Shown one piece after another: positions 41,170 to 52,450 of a stretch of DNA of 64,000 bases (position 1 is its first letter; the number at the start of each line of letters is the position of its first letter). The notes under the pieces are model-generated. The model made no database searches. It was given only the letters and a program-made list of their open reading frames with translations, and was not told the origin of the DNA. Origin of the DNA: Erythroxylum novogranatense (Eukaryota; Streptophyta; Magnoliopsida; Malpighiales; Erythroxylaceae); the NCBI GenBank assembly GCA_029891385.1, contig CM057225.1, positions 15,254,998-15,318,997 on the forward strand. Reading direction: 5' to 3'. A program made the position numbers and the translations under genes.

Positions 41170-44107
41170 TGTAACATCCCGTTATCGGAGTGACGGGTAG
41201 ATTGGTAATTTGGATCGGGTTAGGATTTGGTACAGGCAAAGTGTTGCATTGCACATGCATTACAGTTTTGATAGTCGTTGATAAATGATTATTGACTGCA
41301 TAAGTATATATATATATGTACATACATGTATGACAATTCCCGACTTGATTGTGAAATTGGTTATAATTGGTTTATGAAAATTGGGTATTTAGTAAGTGTA
41401 TAATTGGGTTTTGAATATGAAATTGGAATGAAATGGATTATAGAGAAAGGGAAATTGGAAATTGAGTATGGGAATGAGCATTTCCTAATTTTGTGAATTT
41501 ATGAGAATTTTTCTGGAATTTTTAGAGTTTTAGATCTGGACCGGAAAATTTAGCTAAGGGACTGATAAATTGGATTTCGGGTCCGAGATTGATTGACAAT
41601 TGATATGAGATTATTTGAGATATGATTTTCGGATTTGTTATTAATTGTTATTGCGAAATTGGGAGAAAAATAGAATAAGAATTGGACTGATAGACGTTAA
41701 GATTCGGACTTGTGGCAACTAAATTGCCAAACAAGCCTTTAAAGCTCACATATATATATATATGTTAAACGTTTATTTCATCATCGATGATCGTGGGTGA
41801 GCATTTGGCGATTTGGAGTTGCTTGGAGGATTTTCAAAGGGTTGAAAGCTAGAATCAAGTAAGCTTCTTCTTCTTTATGATTTGAATCGTGGAATTTGAT
41901 CATTGAGTGAGTAACGAAATCGTTATGAGGATTTGAAAGTTTCGGATGAAAGGGTTTTGAGATTTTCATTGGTTTTGATTTGGGTTTTTGATGAAAAATG
42001 GTTTAAATGATGGATTGAGGCTAGAAATGAGTTGAGTGTAGTATACTAAGTCGATTGGGAGTGATTTGAAGTGAATCAGATAGATTGTTATCAGAAAATC
42101 TGAGAAATTTCTGGGTTTCTGTCGCGATTTTGCGATCGCACGCCGCGACGTGCGATGAACACACCGCGGCGAGCCAACCCAGCGTGCACGTCGCGACGAT
42201 AAGGAAATAATTTAATTGGTGCGCCGCGACGAGCGAGATAAGTCCGCACGTCGCGACGAGCAGCAGCGCACGTCACGACAAGCGGAGGATTTTACGCCGC
42301 GGCGAGAGGTGTGGATTCGTCGCGGCGAGGTCATGTGAACCCGAAGATACATGGTTTATTTTTATAGGAAATTTTGAGGATTAATTTTCTTATGAGTTTG
42401 GTTATTGGATCAATTGATTTTTGAGACTAAGAATTGCATATGGGAGAATGAAATTAAGTGATTTTAAGGTGATTGTTACAAGTAATGAGCTTGAGGATTG
42501 ATTTTCAAATGAATTGGTTTCTAAATGACTAATTGGAATTTGGAGACTAAGAATATTGAATTGATAAGAATGGAAATTCGGAATGTAATTATATGATTAT
42601 TGGAATTGAGTGGTAAACGATTAGTGATTTTGATTCTAATTGAAAGTGTTATGGATTAGTGAGAGAGTGATCAAATTGAGGAATTCGGGAATTGGATTGG
42701 GAATGTCATAACATGTATAATATTTATCGTATTTGCTATTAATTATTGAATTTGACATAATTGGTAATGTGATTTATTGATTTGATATAGAGGTTCCGAT
42801 GGATCGACACTCCACGGACGATATTGGGACTTCCAGGCTGTAGCTCGGAAGTGCAGGTGAGTAACCTAGTTGGTTTCTCAACCTTATGTGTTTATTAATT
42901 ATATGCATTGATTGCCATGAGGAAGCAAGGATGGATATATGTGATTGAGTGATTTGATTGATTTCGAACCATGGGTGTTCGAAATATTGGATTGTGTTAT
43001 TGAAGTGCAAATGTGAATAAGCATGAGTAAATTGGATTGTAAATGTGTTAATGAAATGAAATGTAAATGCATAGGAATGAAATACCGGACTAAAAGTCCG
43101 AAGACATTGGAAAATGATCGGAAATGCAATAATTGGAAATTGGAAAGTGACATGTGCATTCATGCATAGTAAATGATCAGATAATAGTAGTTGTGACCGG
43201 TGGTACCAACGTATGCAGAGCCAGAGCTCAATGCCTTTATGCCCGTCCTTTGGGTTTTGAGGCACATCATGCCCAATGTATATGATAGAGCTTTAAGCTC
43301 AACGCACAGACCTCGGGTCCAACGGTCGATAGAGCCTCGGGCTCACCACAGGCATATCAAGCCCAACGATTTGAGCCACCGCTCAGCGTAAATGATCGGT
43401 AAGCGGTCACAACAACGAAACGAAAATTGAAAGTGTCTCATGGGCATTGCATATGTATATGGTGATTGAAAATGTAAATTATTTGTGAATGACCGTGAAA
43501 TGTGAATAAGGAAATTGCATGTGATATTACTTGTAAGTGCTCTTGTGTGTTATGTGTATATGATTGTGAATGCATGAGTTGGGTGAACCATCGATGATGG
43601 TTTCTCACCGAGTTCGCAAACTCACCCAACATTGCATCTATTTTCAGGAAGTGAAGAGTACCCGTTAGACACACGGAGTATGTCTACCGCTAGCAAGCGC
43701 GAGTATCGGGTCGGGATCGGTGTCGTCACATCTGCATTAGTATAGTGATTTGTTCAGTGGGCCCTAACTAGATAAATGTAAAATTGTATTGTGTTTTAGT
43801 GATTACTGAAATGTGTTCAGAAATGGCATTGGAATCTAGTTGGGTCATGTCTTTCTACTTATGCACTGATTGAGCACTATTGAGTGCCTTTTGTGACTGA
43901 AATCGTATTTGATTGAAAAGATTTTCGTAGCAAATTGGGCCTAAAGTGTTTATTGATTTCCGCTTGTTTAACTGTTTTGAAAAAGAAAAGTGTTACAATG
44001 AGTTTTAAAAAGGTAGTGATTGTTCTAGTACGCCACCCTCGCGGGTCACGGGCTCGGATATCACTGTTGATGTCGGGTTCGGGTCTCGTCGGGAGTGGGG
44101 TGCTACA
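41170..44107 (+). repeat. LARD LTR C (2938 bp)
   Basis: Best-preserved LTR of the set. CG tract (about 42118-42330) with repeated GTCGCGACG-like words, donor consensus CAG|GTGAGTAAC (GT at 42857), junction (43579-43630), and acceptor-like TATTTTCAG|G at 43647. Ends GGGGTGCTACA before the TATCC duplication. Confidence 0.92.
42857..43647 (+). other. Candidate LTR-borne leader intron
   Basis: CAG|GTGAGTAAC at 42857 matches the U1-complementary donor consensus and TATTTTCAG|G at 43645-43647 is a good acceptor, 791 bp apart. LARD LTR A has the same interval (30300-31090) and Tekay LTR 1 has a 571-bp version (12934-13504). The hairpin array and three-way junction lie inside, the latter just upstream of the acceptor. 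Splicing is an inference from sequence only. Confidence 0.35.
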
Positions 44108-44862
44108 TATCCACTCCTCTTCCTTTGAATTTGAAGCTTTTTGTAGATTTTGGAGAACCTTTTCCAGATCCTACTTATTATAGAGCAATCATTGGAAAAC
44201 TCAACTTTCTCTCTCACGCTAGGGCTGACATCTCTTTTGTTGTGTAAACTCTCAATTAATTCATTCAAACACCTAGGTAACCTCATCTTCTAGCTCTGGA
44301 ACACGTTCTTTGCTATCTTAAACGCGTTGTTCACCAAAGTATTCTTCTTTGAGCAGCAGACCAACTACAACTCCAAACCTTTAATGACTCATACTGGTGC
44401 TTGTCCTACTACTAGGAAGTCAATCACTAGATACTTGACTGTACTTGATAATTCTTCCATCAGCTGGAAACCAAAGAAGCAAAGCACTATTTCTAGGTCA
44501 TGTTGAAGTATAATACAAAGTTATGGCTTATTTAGCTTTCGAAGTTACTTGTCTCTAACAGTTGTTAACAAAATTAGTGGTCCCAAATTTAAAGCCCGCT
44601 TTACATTACGACAATCAATTAGCTCTTCACATTACAAAAAATCTAGTTTTCCACGAAATCACTAAGCATACTGAGTTAGATTGTCATTTCATTAGGGAAA
44701 AGGTTCTTAAGGACCTTATTCACTTAATTTATTTACCTACTAGACAGTAACTAGCAGACATCTTATCCAAGGCTTTATCCACTCATTAGCACAAGGATCT
44801 CATGCACAAGCTAGGAATGTTTGATTCTCAACATTCCTCAGATTGCAAGCGCGGGGTGGGGG
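44108..44862 (+). pseudogene. Copia retrotransposon pol, part 3 (RNase H end and polypurine tract)
   Basis: Begins with the right TATCC duplication (44108-44112) and continues the Copia reading: PTYYRAIIGKLNFLSHARAD (about 44175), HYDNQLALHITKNLVFHEIT (near 44595), HTELDCHFIREKVL and an LADILSKAL block (about 44752). Stops and frameshifts are present, for example TAA near 44244 and TAA after the LPTRQ block. The tail GCGGGGTGGGGG (44851-44862) is the polypurine tract directly before the 3' LTR. Confidence 0.9.
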
Positions 44863-45080
44863 TGTTGGAGGAGCATATGCAAATGTCAGCTCAACATTAG
44901 TCTATTTAGGTTGTATCCTTGATTTTAGACTTAGAAGTTTGTTGTTTCTTCTCTTTGTGCATATGAGTTGTAGATATGTCTCTCTTCAATGGAATGGAGA
45001 AGTACACAAGATTCTCTCTCATTCTCTCTACATGGAATTATCCCTCTCTTTTTTACTACTTGTTGTTCTCTATTAGAACA
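44863..45080 (+). repeat. Copia 3' LTR (about 218 bp)
   Basis: Begins TGTTGGAGGAGCATATGC directly after the polypurine tract and is taken to end ...TATTAGAACA. The right boundary is inferred from the CA end because no 5' LTR copy is visible to align. Confidence 0.7.
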
Positions 45081-45521
45081 GACATGGAGGTTGAAAACAT
45101 CAAACATTGACATATACTTCATAAAAAGACTTGGAAAATTACATATTATCCATCCTATGATGAAGATATTTTTTAGCTTAGGAATACACAATTGATACAT
45201 TGTGATTGGGAATTTATAGCAAAAGGAGCTATTTAAAGTTAAGAAGACCTTAATAAGAACTAGTTGCTTAAGAATGACTTTGGAGTGTACATTACCAAGA
45301 GTGAAATTACATGTCAACAATAGAAATATTGTTGGTAAGAGTACAACAAATGTAGTCAAAAAATAAAGAATTTTATTAAAATTAACAAGAAAATAAAAAT
45401 AAAAAGAAGAGATAAAAGATCTTAATTTTTAGAAGAAATAACAATTGAAATTCACCTAAATATACATGCTTGCAGACCTATAACTTATGTTTTGTACAGC
45501 ATATAATACTTAAGTGTATGA

Positions 45522-45565
<44 letters not shown>

Positions 45566-46640
45566 TTGAAGTCTTAGGAAGGCATTAGAGAATTGAGCAA
45601 GGTTTCTTAAATCCGCAAGAATGGTAAAAGTACTTGTATTTAAATAAGATTAAGTTGTTCCTTAAAAATGTTGAACTTAAATCAGAAATATTTGTTAATT
45701 ATAGAAAAGAGAAGAGGAAATACAAGATTTTGACAATAATTCCAAAGTGAAAGAGAATTCTAATAAAATGTATTTTATTATAATAACATTACACCCATAT
45801 TATCACTCCCTCTATACATAACATTATAAGACTTAGCTATATATTAATAACTAAATACTTAAAACTTAAACTTGTGATATTTTCAAGTTTGTTATATACT
45901 CATATATTTATGAATAATTAAATATACTTAATTATTAAATTTCAAAAGATATAATTTTAATATTTAAATTTATCATTTTAACATTTTCTCTTAAATGTAA
46001 ATGTCTCTTCATCTAAAATTCATCACTTAGCTTACATTCAAGAGAAAAATCACTAACAATAAACATATTTTTTCTTAAAGGATAAGTAAGAAATACTCGT
46101 TTTCCCCTTCATACAAAATGGACTTGCATTGGTCTGAAGGTCTAAGCTTGGGTTTGAAAATTTATGTTCAAGTTTGGACTTAGATTGAAATTCGATCAGG
46201 TTCAAGGCTTACGATCTGAGTTAGAGCCATATCAGGTTTAAGTAGCTTGAAGCTTGATTAAGTTTGGACCAAGTTTGATTAATTTTTATTTAAAATTTAA
46301 AAATCAAGTCATTTTATTTAATATTTTTAAGCTTTGGATTGAGCTAAACAATATAACTTTGAGCTCAACTAAAAACTCGATCAATTCGATTCAGATTTGT
46401 TAACTATAACTTTGACAAAGTCAATGAGCAAATATTGTTATCTTTAATGCAAAATGCTTCTTTTTTTAAAAAACCAGTTTTAATTTGTTTAACTCACTAA
46501 TAGTTTCATTTAAAAATTTTATAAATTTTCATGAACTTTACATATCTCTTCAAATTTTAACTTGACTTCTTTTTATGCGTCTGAAAATTTTATACGTTTC
46601 AATAAAGCAGAATTTTCAGTTTTCAATTTTATGCAACAAA
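45081..46640. other. AT-rich intergenic DNA with a (GT)n(TA)n microsatellite
   Basis: No gene is seen. A GT run followed by a TA run lies at about 45522-45566. The rest is low-complexity A+T with short ORFs that I do not support. Confidence 0.7.
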
Positions 46641-46654
46641 CGTTGACAACAAGA

Positions 46655-46860
46655 CGTGGACCAGCTTTATCTGTCCGTATGGTTGCTGTCTTCAGTAGCT
46701 AAAGACAGAACGGAACAGAAAATGGAGACAGTAGAATGTTTGGTTGTGGTAGACAGAACAGAAAAAACTGTTCCGTCTCTGGAACAGAATGTGTTTGGTT
46801 GCAATGTACAGAACGTAAAAATTGTGTCAATGACAAAAATGCCCCTGGTACTTAAGATGA
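46655..46860. repeat. Degenerate tandem repeat of a TTTGGTTG...ACAGAAC word
   Basis: Three imperfect copies of a roughly 50-60 bp unit with GTTTGGTTG and AGACAGAACAGAAAA words follow one another. It may be the end of a small DNA transposon or MITE, but I see no clear terminal inverted repeat or target duplication. Confidence 0.4.
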
Positions 46861-46954
46861 TTAATAATGTGTTATGAATTGATAAGTTTATTACGAATAA
46901 GAAGCTTTAGTTAAAAAGTGAACAAATAATAATAATAACAATTTCAAATTAAGA

Positions 46955-48116
<1,162 letters not shown>

Positions 48117-48617
48117 ATCTTCAATGATAATAAGTTCATCATCAGGGTTGCTTGTGCTTTCTCCTGTGCTTGAGAGGACGGACAATGTTTACATCGTGAG
48201 TGGGATATTCTTATAATCGCTTGCAAAGTGCTTCACGCCAAGCAAAGCTTAGAGTGTGAAAACATTCGATAAGTCATTGAGCGGTGCTTGAAAGCGTTGT
48301 AAGACCGGTAATTCATGTGCTAGGATGGGATGCTTCCATATTGACGTTAATAAGACATTATGGCCACGATAGTTGATCTTGATTGTTGAGTGCTTGAATC
48401 TTGAGACATTGAGTATAAATTCCTTCAAAACAATTCAAATTGAATTTGTTTACCAAATCCCAATTGAATTCATAATGAGGTGCTTCATCTATGGGAGGAT
48501 CTGCATATTACTTATGCCAATCAAGAAAGGCAATTCTTGAAGTTATGATTGCTTTCATTGGGTCATTTCTTCATCGATGCTTCAAAATTGGATAGTCTAC
48601 TTTGAGACTTTAATATA
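48117..48617 (-). pseudogene. Endogenous pararetrovirus, transactivator C-terminal fragment
   Basis: Matches the 3' part of the transactivator gene at 52996-53500 in the same orientation. Several small gaps destroy the frame. Its left end is fused to the 54-bp repeat just before the original stop codon, and its right end meets the inverted segment at a short TAAA microhomology near 48617. Confidence 0.85.
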
Positions 48618-49392
48618 AAATCTTTTCACGACTTACAAGATTTTGATTTTCGAATGGCTTATTTTCACATCAAGCGTATGTTGAAGCAACGAATCAAAGC
48701 ACTAGATAATCAATGAAGCGAGAATCTGAAGAACTTAAGATTAAAACAATTGCAAGAAACAAGAAAGCAAATGATATTTACATCGATCCCGTTTAAGAAT
48801 TCTCCAGATCACCCTCTTTATAATGAAGAACAAGAAATTCTTTCTCATCGCAAAGCAAATGATTGAAGAATCACCGAATTAATTCGCTTTTAGATTATTG
48901 TATTTTAGATTGTATTGCGAGCATAAATATTATGTATCCAAATTATCTCTTCTTATCATTTAAATAAAATGAATTATTTTGATCATCGCCGATCACTTAT
49001 ACAAAGAATTCGTTTTATAAAGAAATCAAACCGAACAAAGAAAGTTTATTGACTTATATCATGACCATATAAAATGGCAAAAGAAAATCAATGTTTTCAA
49101 CTTTTAATAAATGCAAGAGTTTTATTAGATCAAACATTATATATTTATAATTCAGTTAAAATGATAGATATGAACTTGAACAAGAAATGGATTTACTTAT
49201 TGATTAAAGCATTCCATCAACATGACATTTCATTTATCTTATTTTATTAATTATAGTTTACCTGTCATTATTAATCAAATACATGTTTATGCTTTTACTT
49301 TATTTCAAGCACAGCCTTTACTTTTCTTTATAATTGCAAGTCGATTATTTATTCCTCATGAAATAATTTGTCAATATTTTGAAATTAGCTGT
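48618..49392 (+). pseudogene. Inverted pararetrovirus segment (small ORFs a, b, c and start of d)
   Basis: The only viral piece on the plus strand. It contains ORF a (ATG at 48654, broken by an in-frame TGA near 48713), traces of ORF b from 48859, ORF c from about 49074 and the first 57 codons of ORF d (49222-49392), then breaks off through a short filler into RNase H sequence of opposite polarity. It is the reverse complement of about 51703-52475. Confidence 0.85.
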
Positions 49393-49863
49393 CTAGATGA
49401 TACTGACCTAGCTCTAATTGCCATCTGATCAGTCGTCCTTGATTATAATTGGTACTTGATGAAAGCTGATATCTTGTAAATCCACATAAGTATTGAGAAT
49501 CTGTATGAATTGTAAATTTTATTGGGAGTAGATCTATTCGCCATTTTCTCAAAGTTTTGAGACAGGCTAATGCCTCTTTTTCATGAATAGGATAATTTAA
49601 TTCCGCAGAATTAAATGTTCCATTTATATATTTGCAAAGTTGGTATTTCTTCTGAGTAGGGGGTTTGGCTAAAAGACAACCTGCCCATACATCATGGCTT
49701 GCATCTAATTGAACTAATAACTCATCATTTTGTTGATAATTATAAAGTTTGGGAAAATTTTTACAAAGAAGTTTTAATCTTTGTACTGCTGTAGTATCTG
49801 AAGTAGTCCAATGCCATTGTAGATTGCTGCTACATTTTTTCTGTAAAAGTGTCCTTTCTTTAG
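49393..49863 (-). pseudogene. Pararetrovirus RNase H fragment
   Basis: Near-identical to 54541-55002 of the main pol gene (RNase H end of the reverse transcriptase). At 49863/49864 it is fused directly to the 3' end of the coiled-coil ORF, so coat protein, protease and most of RT are deleted between them. Confidence 0.87.
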
Positions 49864-50052
49864 CTACATTTTCGGGGGCGGATCTTTTACGATTATTTGG
49901 TCATTTGTCTCTTGAATTTTTAGCTGTATTTGTTGTATCAATGATATTATTTCTATTTGAGTTTGTATAATAGCTTCAATTTTCTTTTCTATTATTTCTT
50001 GTGTTTGTACTATTGATTCTAGATGTTGCGTAAGGTTTGTTAATGTTGTCAT
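49864..50052 (-). pseudogene. Pararetrovirus coiled-coil ORF, copy 1
   Basis: Starts ATG at 50052, overlapping the movement-protein stop as ATGA. It reads 62 residues, rich in Ile, Gln, Glu and Thr with a heptad-like pattern, and ends KDPPPKM just at the deletion breakpoint. Position after the movement protein and the coiled coil recall the virion-associated or aphid-factor ORFs of caulimovirids, but the homology is not established. Sister copies are at 59681-59861 and 62632-62811. Confidence 0.6.
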
Positions 50053-51036
50053 AGTTTCTGCACTAAATAAGTTGATAGTGTAGATAATTGCTGTTGAATT
50101 TCATTTAACTGTCTTGTTTGATTATTGGGTTCTGTTATTCTTAATGGTCGTTCTATATTAAGAGGTCTTTGATGTCTTAATGACGAGATCTTAGGAAAGG
50201 AGTACTATTTGATGATGATTCTGGAAAAGAATGTCTTCTTTCAATTAATGGAATTCTTTGGTTCAAAGGGTTGTTGTATTGCTGGAAGTGGTTGTACTTT
50301 TGGTTGAATTTTAATTCCTACTTTAGCAACTTCTTGGAACAATTGATCTAAATAGATTTGTTCGGTATGTTTGAAATCAATACTATGATGTGAATTAGTT
50401 AATGCATAACTAATTTGATAAGTTAATGAAAAGGGATATTGTCAAGAGTCATTAAATTAGTTCTATAAAATTTATATGCAATTGTAATAGCTTTATCCAA
50501 TTAGGAAGAAATTAAGGAATTCCTAATTTTAAGCGAGTGTTAAATTTGATTTTTCCATATTGTAAATTTCCATTCATCATTCCTAAAATTTGATCATTTA
50601 GATTATTCATTCTTTCATCTAAAATTGCCATTCTAATAGGAGTATCAATTCCTTGTTGAAAAGTGGATTTTAATAATATTTGGATGGTAGATAATTGAAT
50701 ATATCCAATTTTCTTTCGTTTTGATTCTGGTAACAATTGTAGTTGTCTATGAATTTGTTCGGGATTAATTAAACTAATTCTTAAATTTCCATGACATTGA
50801 TCAATTCGAATAGGTTGTTCTTGAATAATTTTTCCATAATAAATAAGATTTTGTCTATTAAAGATTTGTTTTATTGTTGATTTGTGAATGTCTTGACCTT
50901 TCTTTAAATCTAATTGAGCTTTAGCAATTTGATTCTTTTTATCCTGAGTTATTAAGGTAGAAACTTGAAAAGTTCCTAATGATTCAGTTAATTCTAAATT
51001 ATCTACATCGAGGATGGTAGAAGTTTGAGAAGTCAT
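50049..51036 (-). pseudogene. Pararetrovirus movement protein, copy 1 (frameshifted)
   Basis: ATG at 51036 overlaps the ORF e stop (ATGA); stop at 50049-50051 overlaps the coiled-coil ATG. About 325 codons, the usual caulimovirid size. The first 174 codons are open (50512-51036); frameshifts follow near 50510, 50440 and 50270-50200. GIDTPIR (codons about 130-136) and a YALTNSHHS block (near 50390) are typical of the cell-to-cell movement proteins of this family. In an active virus it would form tubules or modify plasmodesmata. Here it is a fossil. Confidence 0.78.
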
Positions 51037-51304
51037 AGTGTATTGGGATGATATGGATGATAATAATGATGATCAGTTTCAATCTGTTCTAATTGTGTTA
51101 ATTGTTCTATATATTGTTGATATAATCTTTGTATCTGACGGATAAATGTTCTTCATAAGGTCGTCTGTTGAGACGATTTATTCCTAGAAATATAAGACTA
51201 TCAATACGAGTTTCATTGTATTGTATATGATCTTTATAATGATTTATAGCTTGTTTTGTGTAATGAATTCTTTCTTGTAAATCTAAACAAATGGGACAAT
51301 TCAT
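51033..51304 (-). pseudogene. Pararetrovirus small ORF e, copy 1 (one frameshift)
   Basis: Begins ATG at 51304, directly after the ORF d stop (TAAATG). The N-terminus MNCPICLDL has a CPIC pair. A frameshift near 51140 separates the last third. The intact copy is at 60839-61108. Confidence 0.7.
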
Positions 51305-51873
51305 TTAAAATTCTTCGGGGAAATTACTACAATCGACATTGTCTAAATCATAGTTTATATCTTCATCTATATTGTCATAATCAGTACTGGTGATTTCTAT
51401 ATCTTCTATTTCCGTATCCGAAGGAAATAATTGTGATAGTGATTCTGAACAATATAATTGTTGTTGTAATTCAGTATCTAAATTTCTTGAAATTTGTTCT
51501 AAGAAAATATCTTGTTGTATTTGTGTTAATCTTTCTATTTCATTTTCATCTTCTAATAATTCAAAAGTTTCTGATTCTTCCTCAGATGGAGGTGAGAAAT
51601 CAAAAATTATATCTCTATCATCGAGTCGTATGAGATAACCAAACACAGTATTGAGACCTAATATAGTTCTATATAAATAATTAAGAGTAATATCTAGATG
51701 ATGACAGCTAATTTCAAAATATTGACAAATTATTTCATGAGGAATAAATAATCGACTTGCAATTATAAAGAAAAGTAAAGGCTGTGCTTGAAATAAAGTA
51801 AAAGCATAAACATGTATTTGATTAATAATGACAGTAAACTATAATTAATAAAATAAGATAAATGAAATGTCAT
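51305..51873 (-). pseudogene. Pararetrovirus small ORF d, copy 1 (two frameshifts)
   Basis: ATG at 51873, stop TAA at 51305-51307. Frameshifts fall near 51838 and 51645. The C-terminal 113 residues are open and very acidic. The intact version is at 61109-61678. Confidence 0.7.
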
Positions 51874-51887
51874 GTTGATGGAATGCT

Positions 51888-52022
51888 TTAATCAATAAGT
51901 AAATCCATTTCTTGTTCAAGTTCATATCTATCATTTTTAACTGAATTATAAATATATAATGTTTGATCTAATAAAACTCTTGCATTTATTAAAAGTTGAA
52001 AACATTGATTTTCTTTTGCCAT
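51888..52022 (-). CDS. Pararetrovirus small ORF c, intact copy (44 aa)
   Basis: MAKENQCFQLL at the start, stop 15 bases before the ORF d ATG. Polar, with an acidic C-terminus (ELEQEMDLLID). It is the only copy of four whose A-run (five As) keeps the frame. Copies at 58735-58873 and 61695-61826 lack one A and shift. Function unknown; placed in the series of small ORFs between promoter and movement protein. Confidence 0.5.
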   Translation of the reverse strand: MAKENQCFQLLINARVLLDQTLYIYNSVKNDRYELEQEMDLLID

Positions 52023-52228
52023 TTTATATGGTCATGATATAAGTCAATAAACTTTCTTTGTTCGGTTCGATTTCTTTATAAAACGAATTCTTTGTATAAG
52101 TGATGGCGATGATCAAAATAATTCATTTTATTTAAATGATAAGAAGAGATAATTTGGATACATAATATTTATGCTCGCAATACAATCTAAAATACAATAA
52201 TCTAAAAGCGAATTAATTTACTGATTCT

Positions 52229-52438
52229 TCAATCATTTGCTTTGCGAGAAAGAATTTCTTGTTCTTCATTATAAAGAGGGTGATCTGGAGAATTCTTAAA
52301 ACGGGGATCAGTGTAAATATCATTTGCTTTCTTGTTTCTTGCAATTGTTTTAATCTTAAGTTCTTCGTATTCTGCTTGCTGATTATCTAGTGCTTTGATT
52401 CGTTGCTTCAACATACGTTTGATGTGAAAATAAGCCAT
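52229..52438 (-). CDS. Pararetrovirus small ORF a, best copy (69 aa)
   Basis: First ORF after the intergenic region. ATG at 52438 (MAYFHIKRMLK); an in-frame ATG at 52450 would add four residues. Very basic and charged, no domain recognised. Its TGA overlaps the ORF b start (ATGATTGA). Position right after the leader resembles ORF VII-like small ORFs of caulimoviruses, but that is by position only. Copies: 48654 (plus, broken), 59293 and 62243 (both frameshifted). Confidence 0.55.
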   Translation of the reverse strand: MAYFHIKRMLKQRIKALDNQQAEYEELKIKTIARNKKANDIYTDPRFKNSPDHPLYNEEQEILSRKAND

Positions 52439-52450
52439 TCTGAAAATCAA

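Larger units (their letters stand above)
28648..44107 (+). mobile_element. LARD-like non-autonomous LTR retrotransposon, three-LTR dimer
   Basis: Structure: LTR A 28648-31541, internal 31542-34889, LTR B 34890-37815, internal 37816-41169, LTR C 41170-44107. LTRs begin TGTAACATCCC and end GTGCTACA. A TGGTATCGAGCC primer site follows LTRs A and B, and the AGGAGGGGAGAA polypurine tract precedes LTRs B and C. Internal regions (about 3.35 kb) contain no gag or pol similarity in any frame. Length and lack of coding fit a LARD (large retrotransposon derivative). The shared ends with the Tekay element suggest trans-mobilisation by such an element. One TATCC pair flanks the whole. It is nested in the Copia RT/RNase H region in the same orientation. 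Confidence 0.88.

Noticed and set aside
30238..43265. Minus-strand ORFs of 80-160 codons in the LARD LTRs
   Set aside because: They recur only because the LTRs recur, contain no domain, and oppose the element's sense.
51390..51638. Plus-strand Ser/Cys-rich ORF, repeated at 58286-58486 and 61194-61442
   Set aside because: Antisense shadow of the acidic viral ORF d; it recurs only because ORF d is repeated.
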